From: Nitzschia sp. DOCU1
Taxonomy: Eukaryota; Bacillariophyta; Bacillariophyceae; Bacillariales; Bacillariaceae
Direction: 5' to 3'
Assembly: GCA_951394045.1 (NCBI GenBank)
Contig: OX595989.1
Coordinates: forward strand, 1,550,001 to 1,614,000
DNA: 64,000 nucleotides
Shown here: positions 19,659 to 30,361 of the stretch, one piece after another
Numbering within the stretch: position 1 is the stretch's first letter
Layout of the letters: every line of letters begins with the position of its first letter
Translations under genes and position numbers: made by a program
Notes under the pieces: model-generated
Told to the model about the DNA's origin: nothing
Database searches by the model: none
Seen by the model: the letters and a program-made list of their open reading frames with translations, nothing else

Positions 19659-21825
19659 CTACAAAGGCTCCACATCGTCAAAATAAGTACGTTCAGGCGG
19701 GGATTTGTACTTGAGGCGGAGCTTTCGGAAGATCTCTTGTTCGTTGGTAGCGGTTTTCAAAATGATTCTTCCGCTACCAATATCCGTGATCCCTTTGTCA
19801 CTCAGACGCCAGTTGAATTTTTGCTTTGCCCAGAGTCGCATCGATCGGTTGAACCATTTTCCGCCTGTAAAGTCTACAAAATATGTTCAAGAAGTGTGAG
19901 CCAAGGAGGAAGATGTGCTTGTATACGAGGCCTTTCAGGTGTGGAATGAATTCTTACATAGTGACGCAAAAGCCTTCTGGTTGTATGGGTAAATTTTGAT
20001 GTCCACCCTCCGTCGCTTTCCGGGATACTTTGGACTGAAAAATACGCCCATGTACGATTTCGAAGACCTTGTCAGGCCTTGCTGACTCTTGGACAATGCG
20101 CGATTGGTGGAAGGCTCTTCGGTTGCACTGGATGCACCTGGCGGAGACACGCCAGGCAACAAAGTCAGGTGATGAGCAACGTGGCCATGTTCGTTGAGGA
20201 ATTCAATCAGATTTGGCAAAGCATATCGCGGTATATTTTCTGGGTAGTCCTTCATGGTGACTAGGATGTCTACATCGCCAGAAAATGCTTTGCCTCGTCG
20301 ATAACTCCCCATGATGGTGGCTTCCGCAGGCAAATCGGTTATGCAGCTGTATGCTTCGATCACGATCCTACCGATACTTTCTACTTCATCGCGTGATATT
20401 TCTTCCTGAATATCTTCGTAGCAGTCCAAGCCGATCCGCTGCTCTCGCGTGAGCGTCAGTTTCCCGGCGTCAACTGCGTCACGGAGACTTTGAATGGAGT
20501 CATATCCCAGCTGGTAGAGGTCCAATGCCTACATTTAACAAAGCAACAACTGTGAGCGCCAAAGCCATCATTACAAAGTCGTATTTGCATCTGCTGCTTA
20601 CTGTGGCTCTCCCTACTCCATGAATGCCCATCATATTGCCAATTGCAACTCTCGCCGGATCCGTCTCCAAACATTTGGCACGGTGATTGAAGCCATGGAC
20701 GAATATATTTTGTATGGTTTCGATTGCCGTGTTGCCAAAGCCCTTGACCTTTTTCAACCTCTGAATTTGTTTTGAGAAATTGTCGACATTGATTTCAAAA
20801 TCGAGGCACTGCAAACGCCCAGCAAGTTTGTGGAATTGCAACGCCTTTAATTCTTCATCTTCAAAGATGGGCCCTCGTTCATAGGCTTTGGATAGCCGAA
20901 CAAATTCTTTGGCGAGAAGCGCGTTTCGATCGTACCTGCGAGTACCAATTGCGGATTCCGGTGGCAAGCGCTTGACTGGGTTCTTTTGGTACCGTGTCAA
21001 GGTTTTCGAGTATCCCATCCATTGATATGGCAATGTCTGGTCCTCTTCCAGACAAGCTGTCCATTGTGGCAGCAGGCATTGGACATTGTTTTCATCAAAG
21101 TGATACTGTAGCTCAGTGGCACTGGACCCCAAGTGTTTTGCGAGGTGCTCAAGATCGTTGAAATGTCGGCTGACTACAATATGGGTGGCCTCGCGATAGT
21201 CTCTTGCCAGGAGGATGCCTCGTTGCAGTATTTCATTTTGCAATAGTGTAACCCGTCTCTCTGGTAAATCCTGTCCAAAACGCACGATATAGACAATCAT
21301 TTTGGGGCGTTCTCGATCGAAAACCTCAAATTCAAGTCCACCTTCGCCTTCGTTCGTAGAAGGACCAACAATGTACAGCCGCATACCTGGATATATCTCT
21401 TGACTTCCTCTCCAGTCATCTAGGTGCTTGATTTGTCCATCTCTTTCCAAGAATGTTACTGGTGTAAATTCTTCCTCGTGTTTTTGCTTTACTAACACCG
21501 AGGCAAATTTCCCCCGTACGGCAAGTCTGAGAACTTTGTCGTTGGAACACGTGGAAAAACGTAGCATTGTGCGAGACAAGAATCGGACGGCATCATTGGT
21601 AATCCGCTGACAAGATTGACATTTTCCCTGTGTCGAATAGATTTTCTTGGAACATCCACACGATGAATAGTAGGAAGAGAGTAAATCGAGACGGCCGATT
21701 TGCACGTCGTTGCTTCCCGTTTTGGGGGATATGGAAATGACGGACCGGGCCGAGTTCCACCGGCGCCGGTCTTGGACCACATTCCCACCAGGAACAAGGA
21801 CAGGAACCAAAACCAAGTCTGTCAT
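19659..21825 (-). CDS. Family X DNA polymerase with BRCT and FHA-like N-terminus (copy B)
   Basis: Three exons on the minus strand: 21825-20602, 20528-19958, 19873-19659; product 669 residues. It aligns end to end with the polymerase at 12681-15135. The FHA-like N-terminus keeps QIGRLDLL, LSRTMLRFS and the cysteine pairs C56, C58, C69, C72. The BRCT region (about 173-270) keeps RFGQDLPERR and LLPQWTA. Core motifs: GFGNTAIETI, GIHGVGRATALDL, GSYRR, catalytic Asp 493 and 495 in GDVDILVT and 584 in RRVDIKIYP, then FTGGKWFNRSMRLWA. The first intron lies at the same codon boundary (T|ALDL) as in copy A; the second is at a different site, so copies are old. Copy B lacks the long acidic linker of copy A. 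Role in gap filling or end joining is inferred. Confidence 0.93.
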
Positions 21826-22358
21826 TGTTTTAGGGCTCGAGATGGAAAATGACGACTTTTCCCTCCTCGTCGCCCTTTTGGCTCTTGCCTTTCGTTATTC
21901 TGACATACACGTTGGCAAGCCATCGTCTCCGAGAAGCAAACAGACAGTGCCGGCCAGCCCACACGCACGGCATTTGTGGCTCAACGCATTTTGCGAAGGC
22001 ACATGAAAATTCAAAACTTCGTGCCACATGGCCATAACTCGACTCGAATGACTCCTAGACGCAGTGCTGCATGGCGTCCACGACTCGTAGTCACGAGTAG
22101 TTGTCAGATGACGCTCGAGTTCGCTAGCGACACTCCGAGGGTTTCACGTACGATACCTGGTACAATTTCACCGACGTTGAAGAGGAGAACGGCAGAGAAG
22201 CGAAGAAGAAGAAGAAGAAGCCCATCATGATCGAACCGAGCAAGTTCATCCTCACAAAATCAAGTGATGTTGATGCGAACGGCCGCAACTGCATCCACCC
22301 AGTATCATAAATCTCAATCTCTTTCCGAACCGAATCAATCAAGCAATCAACTATCATC
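21826..22358. promoter_or_regulatory. Divergent intergenic region, PolX copy B / PAS-repeat gene
   Basis: About 530 bp between divergent starts. A purine-rich GAA tract lies at about 22197-22221. No other element is recognisable. Confidence 0.4.
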
Positions 22359-23507
22359 ATGGCAACAGCAAAGTATTTACTTTCACTTCCGTCCCGACAT
22401 CATGCCATCGTTGTGCAACTAGCCAAGCGCAATGCACGTAGCATGGGAACTCTGGCATATCAATACTTGCATTGTCAACACGATGTTTTGCCCCATGACA
22501 ACAAAAACAGCAACGAGAGAACCATGTCCACCAGAGCAGATGAATGCGTCGATTGGATGTATTCTAGCCCTGAAACAGCTATTGGATCGGTAAATGCTTC
22601 CGAGTACATGACCATGTCGGACAAGATCCAAGTATTGGAATCCCAAGGGATTAAGGACTACACGCCCGCACAAAATCATGCCAAAGTATTTGACGATGCA
22701 ACCGTCGCAGCCTTGATGAGTTCCCCAGAATCGGCGCTGGGATCTGTACATGCGTCGGAATTTTTGTCTATGGCGGACAAGACAAAGGTATTAGAATCTC
22801 AGGGTATGCAACACAAGCCTGCCCAGAAAGTTTCCATGTTTCAGGAGTTCTTTGATAACATGACCCTCATGGCGGCTCCTGAAACAGCCACTGGGTCCGT
22901 GCACTCATCCGAGTACATGTCTTTGAGGGAAAAAGAACAATTGTTGGAATTGCAGGGCCTTCATCACAAGCCTCTGCACAATGACATGTTGTATCAGGAA
23001 TTTATAGATCACATGGCTCTCATGGCATCCCCCGAGTCAGCGGCCGGTGTCGTGTCCATTGCTGGATTATTGGACGAAGAATCCAAAGCCATGCTTTCTC
23101 AATTCGAATTACCCAAGACTTTGGACGAAGCCTTGGCCGATCCTCGTGCCGTAGTGGTCACGTCGATCAATTCACCCTTTGACATTGTCGATGTCAATGA
23201 TGCCTGGGTCGGCCTTTGTGGTTATAATAAAGACGAAGCCAAGCATCAAAATTTGGGAAAACTCTTACAAGGACCCGATACCAATGCCGACGATGCCAAG
23301 AGTATGGTCGACAAACTCCGACGAGAGCATTATGCCAATGCCCTCTTGACCAACTACACCAAGCAAGGAAGAAAGTTTCAGAACCGTGTACAAGCGGGAC
23401 TTTTATCCGACTCGGAGGGTAGAGTCAAGTATTTTGTAGGAGTCTTGGAAGAAATCATGAATGAGCAACAGCAGCAGGAACAGTCGGGAAAGAAAATGGC
23501 CATGTGA
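22359..23507 (+). CDS. PAS-domain protein with four internal repeats
   Basis: 382 residues, single exon. The N-terminal 55 residues are basic. Four repeats follow at about 67-97, 119-150, 170-201 and 221-250, with a period of about 51 residues and the pattern SPEsAxGSVhaSEfmSM...K..LE.QG; the fourth is degenerate. A PAS domain occupies about 259-365 (FDIVDVNDAWVGLCGY, then LLSDSEGRVKYFVGVLEEI). At the position of the LOV flavin-cysteine motif (GRNCRFLQG) it reads HQNLGKLLQG, so the photoactive cysteine is absent. The layout suggests a sensor or scaffold, not a photoreceptor. I do not know a named family for the repeats. The C-terminus is Q-rich. A bZIP-PAS gene lies 2 kb downstream. Confidence 0.82.
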   Translation: MATAKYLLSLPSRHHAIVVQLAKRNARSMGTLAYQYLHCQHDVLPHDNKNSNERTMSTRADECVDWMYSSPETAIGSVNASEYMTMSDKIQVLESQGIKDYTPAQNHAKVFDDATVAALMSSPESALGSVHASEFLSMADKTKVLESQGMQHKPAQKVSMFQEFFDNMTLMAAPETATGSVHSSEYMSLREKEQLLELQGLHHKPLHNDMLYQEFIDHMALMASPESAAGVVSIAGLLDEESKAMLSQFELPKTLDEALADPRAVVVTSINSPFDIVDVNDAWVGLCGYNKDEAKHQNLGKLLQGPDTNADDAKSMVDKLRREHYANALLTNYTKQGRKFQNRVQAGLLSDSEGRVKYFVGVLEEIMNEQQQQEQSGKKMAM

Positions 23508-23832
23508 TTAGCCGCACCGACGAAATGATCTTCGCAGCTAAATATATACATATGAGCCAGAGCCCCCCGAAGGCTAGGGAGGATCTGGTCAGACTCTATT
23601 AATAGACATTACATTGCGAATAAAGGCGTACTTGGGCAACACTAGAAGATGGTCAAAATAGTGTGCTACATACATACTGTGTAGCTGAATCGAACTGAAA
23701 CATGGGAGCATTCGCAGTTCGTGAGAATCCCGGGACTGGACTAGGTGGACTACAGTACTGTTTTGAATTTTTGTTTGGATCGCAAAGGACAACCCGCCAC
23801 AAGTGCAATAAAAAACACGACACTTTTGCAAG
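23508..23832. other. Intergenic region between the PAS-repeat and GT25 genes
   Basis: About 325 bp between tandem genes. I see no motif beyond an AT-rich 3' flank (CTAAATATATACATATG near 23539). Confidence 0.4.
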
Positions 23833-24903
23833 ATGAGCACCGGCAAGTACATTCCACCTCATCTCCGCCGCAAACTGCAAAAGGATGATGAAGCGGGCGC
23901 ATCCACAGAGGGGTCGGCGACAGCCAATCGGACACGTTTCGGGTCATTGTCCACCCCTGATGATAGCGGCCCACGAAGAGACGTTCATCATCGTCATCAA
24001 GCCCAGCAACTGCAACAGTTATTGGATGCCTTTACGCTCGTCTACTGTATCAATCTACGCCGAAGACCGGATCGTTGGGAATCCTTTGTAGGCCGTCTCA
24101 AAGCTAAATTAGGTGACTCGTGTCAGCCGTTTGTGGAAAAAGTTCAACGATTTGACGCCGTGGATGGTGCCGCGGTACTAACATCTATGGAAAGTGACGC
24201 TGGACTCAATGACTATGATTTGTTTCCTCGCCTGGACTGGGATGCCTCCAAGAATGCTCTTTACGATCGACATATTCAACCACCCATGTTACGACGAATG
24301 ACACCCGGTGAAGTGGGTTGTGCCATGTCGCATGCCAAGCTTTGGCGCCTGCTCGAGGCACGCCAGAATCCCAGCGATACCATGCTCATTTTGGAGGACG
24401 ATGCCGTCTTTGACGACAAGTCAATGAACAAACACAACAAGTATTCGAACCGCGCTGATACTCGACCGAATTATTTTCTAGAAGCCTTTTCCAGTCTCTG
24501 GCAGGTCTTGCCGGCAGATTGGGAAATTTTGTACCTTGGAATGTCTTGGAGAGGCGAGAAAGTTCCAGTAGTGGACGACGGTGCCTCGTCCATGGACAAC
24601 AAAAGACATAACAAGACGCCAGTTGTCAAAGTGGAAGTGTTTCGACCAACGTATGGCTTTCACACACATGCCTATGCATTGACAAAGTCGGCCGCCGAGA
24701 CGCTGCTCCAGAACGGACCCGTATGTGGGCCGTTGGATGTTTGGCTTGCGGACAATGAATGGTTCGGTTTGAATGTATATTGTGGCGTTGTTGCAAATGA
24801 AGGTTACAATAAAGAGGGGGCTTTGCTCATTTCGCAACGGAAGCATGATACAAAGAGTGATATTGTTCAATCGGGCCGTGTGGACGAGGAAGTTAGTAGG
24901 TAG
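23833..24903 (+). CDS. Glycosyltransferase family 25-like protein
   Basis: 356 residues, single exon. The GT25 (LPS/procollagen galactosyltransferase) pattern is clear: VYCINLRRRPDRW near residue 55, RRMTPGEVGCAMSHAKLWR, then the metal-binding acidic motif LILEDDAVFDD, DWEILYLGMSW, and TYGFHTHAYALTKSAAETLL. No signal peptide or membrane anchor is visible, unlike ER collagen galactosyltransferases. Instead the protein starts MSTGKYIPPHLRRKLQ, which resembles the N-terminal KYxPPHLR motif of DDX3/Ded1 helicases. Donor and acceptor are unknown; members of this family in protists often act on cytoplasmic or nuclear targets, but that is inference. Confidence 0.87.
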   Translation: MSTGKYIPPHLRRKLQKDDEAGASTEGSATANRTRFGSLSTPDDSGPRRDVHHRHQAQQLQQLLDAFTLVYCINLRRRPDRWESFVGRLKAKLGDSCQPFVEKVQRFDAVDGAAVLTSMESDAGLNDYDLFPRLDWDASKNALYDRHIQPPMLRRMTPGEVGCAMSHAKLWRLLEARQNPSDTMLILEDDAVFDDKSMNKHNKYSNRADTRPNYFLEAFSSLWQVLPADWEILYLGMSWRGEKVPVVDDGASSMDNKRHNKTPVVKVEVFRPTYGFHTHAYALTKSAAETLLQNGPVCGPLDVWLADNEWFGLNVYCGVVANEGYNKEGALLISQRKHDTKSDIVQSGRVDEEVSR

Positions 24904-25497
24904 TCCACCCTGAAACTATCGCCCTGTGGTGGACAGATCTACGATGTATGTCCTATTCTTGTAGACTGCGCCGAGGAGCTGGGAAACGAACATAGAATCA
25001 TTAAAAATGTTGGGTCTCCTCAACCCATTCATTCGTTCCGTACTATCACCGCCCCTTGCTCGTCCAACACTTATTTTCGTCCATAGGTCTCTTAGACATC
25101 CAGACGTGCGAGTCGGTGCGGGAAAACGAAACTCCCCACCCTACTTGTACTAACTCTAGCTAGAGAAAATGGACAGAAAGAAGTTGCAATGCAAGACTCG
25201 ATTGTCTATAAAACATGATTAAAGGAGCCTGAGAAGATACTTCCACTCGAGAATAAACAAACGTCTGACATGATACAACTCAGGATCAACATCCAGGAGA
25301 AGTACCGGTATCTTCGTGCCTCCTTGGCTCAAGACGAGCTCTCGGATTAGGCGAAGATGTCTTGGACGATAATGTTTACCCCGACCGACGTTCTTGAGGA
25401 ACATGGAATGTAAAGTTGTGGATGCGCGGTTTGTACAAAATTTGGAAGTTGTTGAAAGAGCACAGAGTCAAAAGCATTGTGGTAGTAGAGAGAGAAC
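24904..25497. other. Convergent intergenic region
   Basis: About 590 bp between the 3' ends of the GT25 and bZIP-PAS genes. I see no gene or repeat in it. Confidence 0.45.
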
Positions 25498-28400
25498 TCA
25501 ATTACCGCCTTGCTCTGATGCCTTGTTTTGCTTCGACGGCTGACCATTATCAGCTCCATCGTGAGGGCGTTTTAGACCCGCAACGGGGAACTTCAGCATG
25601 GCCCCAGCTCCGGCCATATCGTGGGGCAACTGCCCTTGGGCACTAGCGAGAGGATTAGACAATACAGCCGGCAGGCTGAACATTGGCTGGGTTGCTTGAG
25701 GCATGACTGCCTGTGACCCGGGTAGAGCTTGGATCCCGAAGAAAGCTTGTGATGATTGTGTTGGCACCTTTGGAGCACCAACGGAAATTTGTCTCTGGAG
25801 TCCATTAAGCTCGTCCTGCTTTGAACCCGCTAGAAGCGACGGACTGGAGTCCACATGATTCGAAACAAAAAGATAATGTGTAATCCTCGAATCCGTGCTC
25901 AATGGGTAAGAAAGGAAAAAGTCTCGGAACCGTTCTCCGTCCTTCCTGTAGCGGACAATCATAGCCGACGCTGGTCTCTTGAAACGGATTTCGTTCATCA
26001 AGCCTTCAACTGCAGAAGCCTCGGTTTCCTCCCCCTCGAGGATCCGACAGGATGCTTTACCAACAACATCTTCAGCTCTGTACCCAGTCATTTCCTCCCA
26101 AAGCTTGTTGACTTGGACAATGGTATAGGGTTCCTCGGCCAGTGTCATCACCATCGGCTTGTCAAAGCTACGCTGGCAGGTCTGAACCGTGTTAGGAATC
26201 ACAGAGAAAGTATCCGAGCCAGCAGCCTGCTTTAACTGTAACATCAAGGCCATGACATCAAACATGAGCTCAAGACCGATAATCTTGTGGGCGCTGTTGA
26301 ACTTGCAGCAGAGCATTCCTTGCTTCGCTATCTCCATTCTTGCACCGCACTGTGTTGCATTAAGAGTAGACATTACCCATCGTGCCATCATCTGATTCCC
26401 AGCAACAACAGCCTCCTCAGTAACCAACGTGTACCTGAAGACGATTGTCGCATTAGGGAACCTAGACCGGTCAACAAGAGAGTTCAAAAGAACATGAAGC
26501 GATGCAGTATCTGACATCATTCCATCGATTCCAAGAATTGTCCTCTGGCACTTCGAGACCTGAACCTCGCTTGCGGGGAAAGAACGGTACGGCGTTACAG
26601 GCATCACGCAGGCAAAGCAGCTCTCTTCGAGGATGCTTGACCAAAGCTCTCTTCGTTTCTCGTTGGCCGATCGAAGCGCGAAAAATGACATGAGAACTTC
26701 TGTCCTTGTGTTGTGCATCTCCACGAGGATATTTGCAGCACCAGCTCGTTCTGAAACCAGCGTATCCCGTTCCCTACAGAGTTCGTCGACGGTGGACTTG
26801 AGCTTCTCCAGATAGGCTTTCTTTCGCAATCGAGTATTTCGCGCATGTTCTCGGTTCCTATCACGGTTTGCTTTCGCTCTCTCTTCCGGTGACAAATGCG
26901 AAAGGTCGACTTCCGATGCCTCTCTGGACATGGGAAGTGATTCTTGATCATCGCCGCTTCCGGCAGATGCAGCGGCGGCAACAGCAGCGGCAGCCTTTCT
27001 CGAGGCTTTCGTGATCACCTTCGATTCGCCATCAGTGTCACTTGCAGACACCACCGCCTTGCTCGCCGCAAGAGCACTTGTCGCCCTTGAAGTCTGCGGA
27101 GATTTCTTCGACGCTGCTCTAGACCGCTTCGGGACAGGTGGAGCTGCCGGTGGGATAACAGGAGGTGGTACAGCAACGGCTGCAACTTGTCCTTGATATT
27201 GGATTTGCTGTTGCATGACCGGCTGTGGAGCCTGGGCCGCCGGAACAACTACCTGCTGTGCCATGGAGCGTCCCTGCTGGACAGCATTGAATTGCTGTTG
27301 TAGCTGGGCAACCTGTAGCTGTCGCAAGAAGGCTGCGGGATCGGCAGCAAAAGCAAACTGCTGGGCTTGATTTTGAGCATCTTGGTTATTCTGGGAAACA
27401 TTGGGCATCATCATTGTCGGTACGATTGGCTGTTGTTTCGAGTTCTGCTGAGATTGCGCCAACAGTGCACCTTGCTGGAACAACTGGAAAGCACCCTGCT
27501 GTACTGCTGCAGCAGCCTGCTGAGCCGCTTGTTGAGCCTGGGCTGCTTGCACCTGCTGCTGCTGGGCTGTTGCCTGCTGAGCGGGCGGGGCAGGAGCGAT
27601 GGCCTGATGGACTTGGTGCACCTGCTGCTGCTGCTGCGTAGTGGGGAGAAGCTGCTGCTGCGATTGGTGCTGTGGTTGACGCTGCTGCTGCTGCTGTTGT
27701 TGTTGTTGCTGCTGTTGATGCATCTGATACTGCTGCTGCATCTGACGATGTTGGAGCTGCTGAATCTGTTGCTGTGTCATGGACATTCCATTAGCTTGAG
27801 CATTGGGTGCTAGCGGCTGTGGGCTTTTTGAACCACCTTTTCGGCCGTGTTTGTGTTGCGGAGCAGACTGTGAATTCTGAAGCTGGTTAACCTGCTGCTG
27901 ACCAAAATTAAACGGCGTTGGCATTGGTAGGTTCATATTCGACGCATCCCCTGCCGCTTGCAGCTGCTGTAATGAAGACATCCCCCCATCCTTCATATTA
28001 AACGACACAAGGTCGGGTAACGCAGAGGACTCTCTGTCTGTGCTCGATGAGCCACCGACGGCCCCATCTTCGTCTTCATCCCAGGAAAGTATTGATCCGA
28101 GGGCTCCGATATCTTCGTCCTCGTCCTGTTAAAGCCGAGACAAAACAGCAGAACAACGTTAGAAACGGCAATGCATTCATCTTGGGAACAAGAGCTATCG
28201 GATGGTTAACCCGAAGCCAGAAAGGTATTGGACGAATGGTAGTTGTTTCCTTGGTCCCTTCTCAAACACGATACCCGAATTCATAGAAAGCGACACTGCC
28301 GAGACGTCAAACCACCTGTCTTCATTTAACGCAAGGAATTCTCCAATTATTGCGCATGGATTCACGTGCTGAAAGCCGCTCCGGGTTCCTCCAGCAAGGG

Positions 28401-28720
28401 TTTCACATGACATCTCGACCACCATGGTGCTCTTTTTGACGATATTGCGGAAACATTTCGACCCCAACCACCACCATTGTCATCTCAGATTGTTGTGTTA
28501 ATAGTAGAAACACCCCCCTCACGAGGAATCGTTCGAAACTACGAAGAATAGGGCGATCGTAGAAATAATTGACTCTCGTAGAGGTCCTACAGGAATCTGG
28601 ACATGTTCCGGCGCAACTGACCAAATCTCCAAATAACCGAAACAAAGCTCAATTTCTCCTCTCACTATACACTCTTACCTCGTGATCATCGTCATCGAAG
28701 TCTTCATATGATTTTGCCAT
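25498..28720 (-). CDS. bZIP-PAS transcription factor, aureochrome-like layout
   Basis: Two exons on the minus strand, 28720-28679 (14 codons) and 28125-25498, with a 553-nt intron; product 889 residues. The N-terminus is strongly acidic across the splice (MAKSYEDFDDDDHE joined to DEDEDIG). A long Q-rich region follows (about 90-300), with an uninterrupted poly-Q run encoded near 27700. A KKSPQTSR basic patch precedes the bZIP: NRDRNREHARNTRLRKKAYLEKL (about 433-456). A PAS domain lies at about 665-772 (YTIVQVNKLWEEMTGYRAEDVVG). Its motif SCRILEGEE keeps a cysteine where LOV domains have NCRFLQG, but the rest of the flavin site is not clearly conserved. Diatom bZIP-PAS factors of this order regulate light and metabolic responses; DNA target unknown. 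Confidence 0.9.
27680..27717. repeat. CAG/CAA trinucleotide tract coding poly-glutamine
   Basis: On the plus strand this reads as CTG repeated then TTG repeated; in the bZIP-PAS gene it encodes 11-13 consecutive glutamines. Mixed CAG/CAA use should damp slippage. Confidence 0.85.
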
Positions 28721-29380
28721 GGTCTGAACTGTTTTCCTTTGTTGATATTTGCGTTTGTGGTAGCCTTGTTGCAACACGCACGACGCGGCCCACCGCCGGA
28801 TGCCGGCGACCTGCCGCTGATCGATGATCGAACGGCAGCTGCTCGTTCAGTCTGGTACGATTGGTTCGCAAGGGGGGACAAATAGTTCTACGAGACACCG
28901 GTACGAGTCTCGAGAGTCCATCCGAAAAAATTATGTAGAAAATGTACTAACAGAACTGAAGTGAAGAATTTTGTCCATTGTCGAATCAACGTAATTTCCT
29001 ACATCAAAAAGTACTTGGGGATAGTGGGGGCCTATTGCGGATATTTTTTTTCGCCTGGTGACGTGTGAACTGAGATGATTCTACGTGGTGCGTGTCAATG
29101 GCTCTGTTTGACAGCACCGGAGCACGCATGCACGCTTTCGCGTCCACTATTCACTGTAAATCTTCTCGCGGGAAAACGATCGGGGATCCAGACCGCAGAC
29201 CTCACCTGAAGGGTTTTTATCCGATGGCGCAGGTGAGAACACATTATTGTCATTGCTTTCTGAAGCCTCCATCTTCAATTCAATTCAATTGGCTACTAAG
29301 CCGTAGCAGTGACAGTGTCAGTGGTAGTGGCCATTCTATCTGCGGCATCAGGTATTCATTCAATAGGCGTCAAGTCAGCC
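28721..29380. promoter_or_regulatory. Divergent intergenic region, bZIP-PAS / epimerase
   Basis: About 660 bp. A T-run (29044-29051) and a pair of CTACAT/ATGTAG arms (near 28934 and 28999) are the only visible features. The epimerase frame is open back to about 29300 and encodes a hydrophobic leader-like stretch, so a spliced N-terminal exon may lie here. Confidence 0.35.
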
Positions 29381-30274
29381 ATGGACTACACCAGAACTTT
29401 GAAGCATTCGGCGTCGGGGGCAACTTGCACCATTCACGATTTTGGCGCCACTGTAATCTCTTTCAAGACTGGACCGGGACGAGAGTGCTTGTTTATTTCT
29501 CGTGATGCCAAGAAAGATGGTTCAAAGGCTATTCGAGGAGGCATCCCACTGGTATTTCCGCAATTCGGTCAACCAGACACTTCCATGCCTCAGCATGGAT
29601 TCTTGCGGGATAATTTTTGGAAATGCGATGAATCGTCAGCCTATGACAATGAATCGGAAGCTGGAATCAGCTATTCGTTGGATTTAAAAGACGTCAAAAA
29701 TTCGCGTGGTGGAAGCTGGGATGAAAACACTGCGTTTGATTGCACTTGTGTCTACTGCATCAAAATTAGTGCGTCTTCCATGACAACGACCCTTGAAATC
29801 AAAAATGCTGGAGGAAAGGCGTTTGACTTTCAAACATTGCAGCACACCTACTTGATGGTGGACGGAAAGAGTGCACAAGATCCGGCTCAATGCTATGTCA
29901 ATGGCTTGGACGGATATACAGTTGTAGATAAAATCTCCAACGAGGAATACGTTTGGGATTCAAAGCCCGTTACGATCCCTGACAATGTCGATCGCGTATA
30001 CAATCCGCCGACAGGAAAGGACGTGGTGAATGTTGTAGTGGGAGTAGGCGACGGGAAAACGCTCAAATTGACCGCCAGTGGCACCTTGGATGGAGCATCG
30101 ACTCCGGTTTCATGCGTGGTGTGGAACCCTTACAAAGAAAAGGCTGCAGCCATGGGAGATTTCGGAGACGATCAGTACGTGGACATGATCTGTGTCGAGC
30201 CTGGACTATTGACGGGAGCTACTCTCGAACCAAGTAAAACAGCAACATTGACCCAGGTGGTAGAAATGATGTAG
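29381..30274 (+). CDS. Aldose 1-epimerase family, probable glucose-6-phosphate 1-epimerase
   Basis: 297 residues from the ATG at 29381. Seen: IRGGIPLVFPQFGQ and PQHGFLRDNFW, the substrate-binding arginine and catalytic histidine region of YeaD-type hexose-6-phosphate mutarotases; later LQHTYLMV carries the second histidine, and MICVEPGLL the catalytic glutamate. The enzyme interconverts alpha and beta anomers of hexose-6-phosphates at the entry to glycolysis and the pentose phosphate pathway. The frame is open for 24 codons upstream and encodes VVVAILSAASG, which could be part of a signal peptide if an upstream exon exists; without it the protein is cytosolic. Confidence 0.88.
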   Translation: MDYTRTLKHSASGATCTIHDFGATVISFKTGPGRECLFISRDAKKDGSKAIRGGIPLVFPQFGQPDTSMPQHGFLRDNFWKCDESSAYDNESEAGISYSLDLKDVKNSRGGSWDENTAFDCTCVYCIKISASSMTTTLEIKNAGGKAFDFQTLQHTYLMVDGKSAQDPAQCYVNGLDGYTVVDKISNEEYVWDSKPVTIPDNVDRVYNPPTGKDVVNVVVGVGDGKTLKLTASGTLDGASTPVSCVVWNPYKEKAAAMGDFGDDQYVDMICVEPGLLTGATLEPSKTATLTQVVEMM

Positions 30275-30361
30275 CTAGTAGAATATGTTATTTCCTTTCG
30301 CAGAAAAGAATATGTAACTATTCAGAAATAATAGCCGAGGCACGACTTCACTGGATTAGAG

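Noticed and set aside
27367..27813. A plus-strand open frame of 148 codons rich in leucine
   Set aside because: It is the antisense of the poly-Q region of the bZIP-PAS gene; composition comes from the CAG/CTG tract.
28126..28678. A separate small gene in the bZIP-PAS intron
   Set aside because: Open frames there are short and lack domains; the splice signals and phase fit a simple intron.
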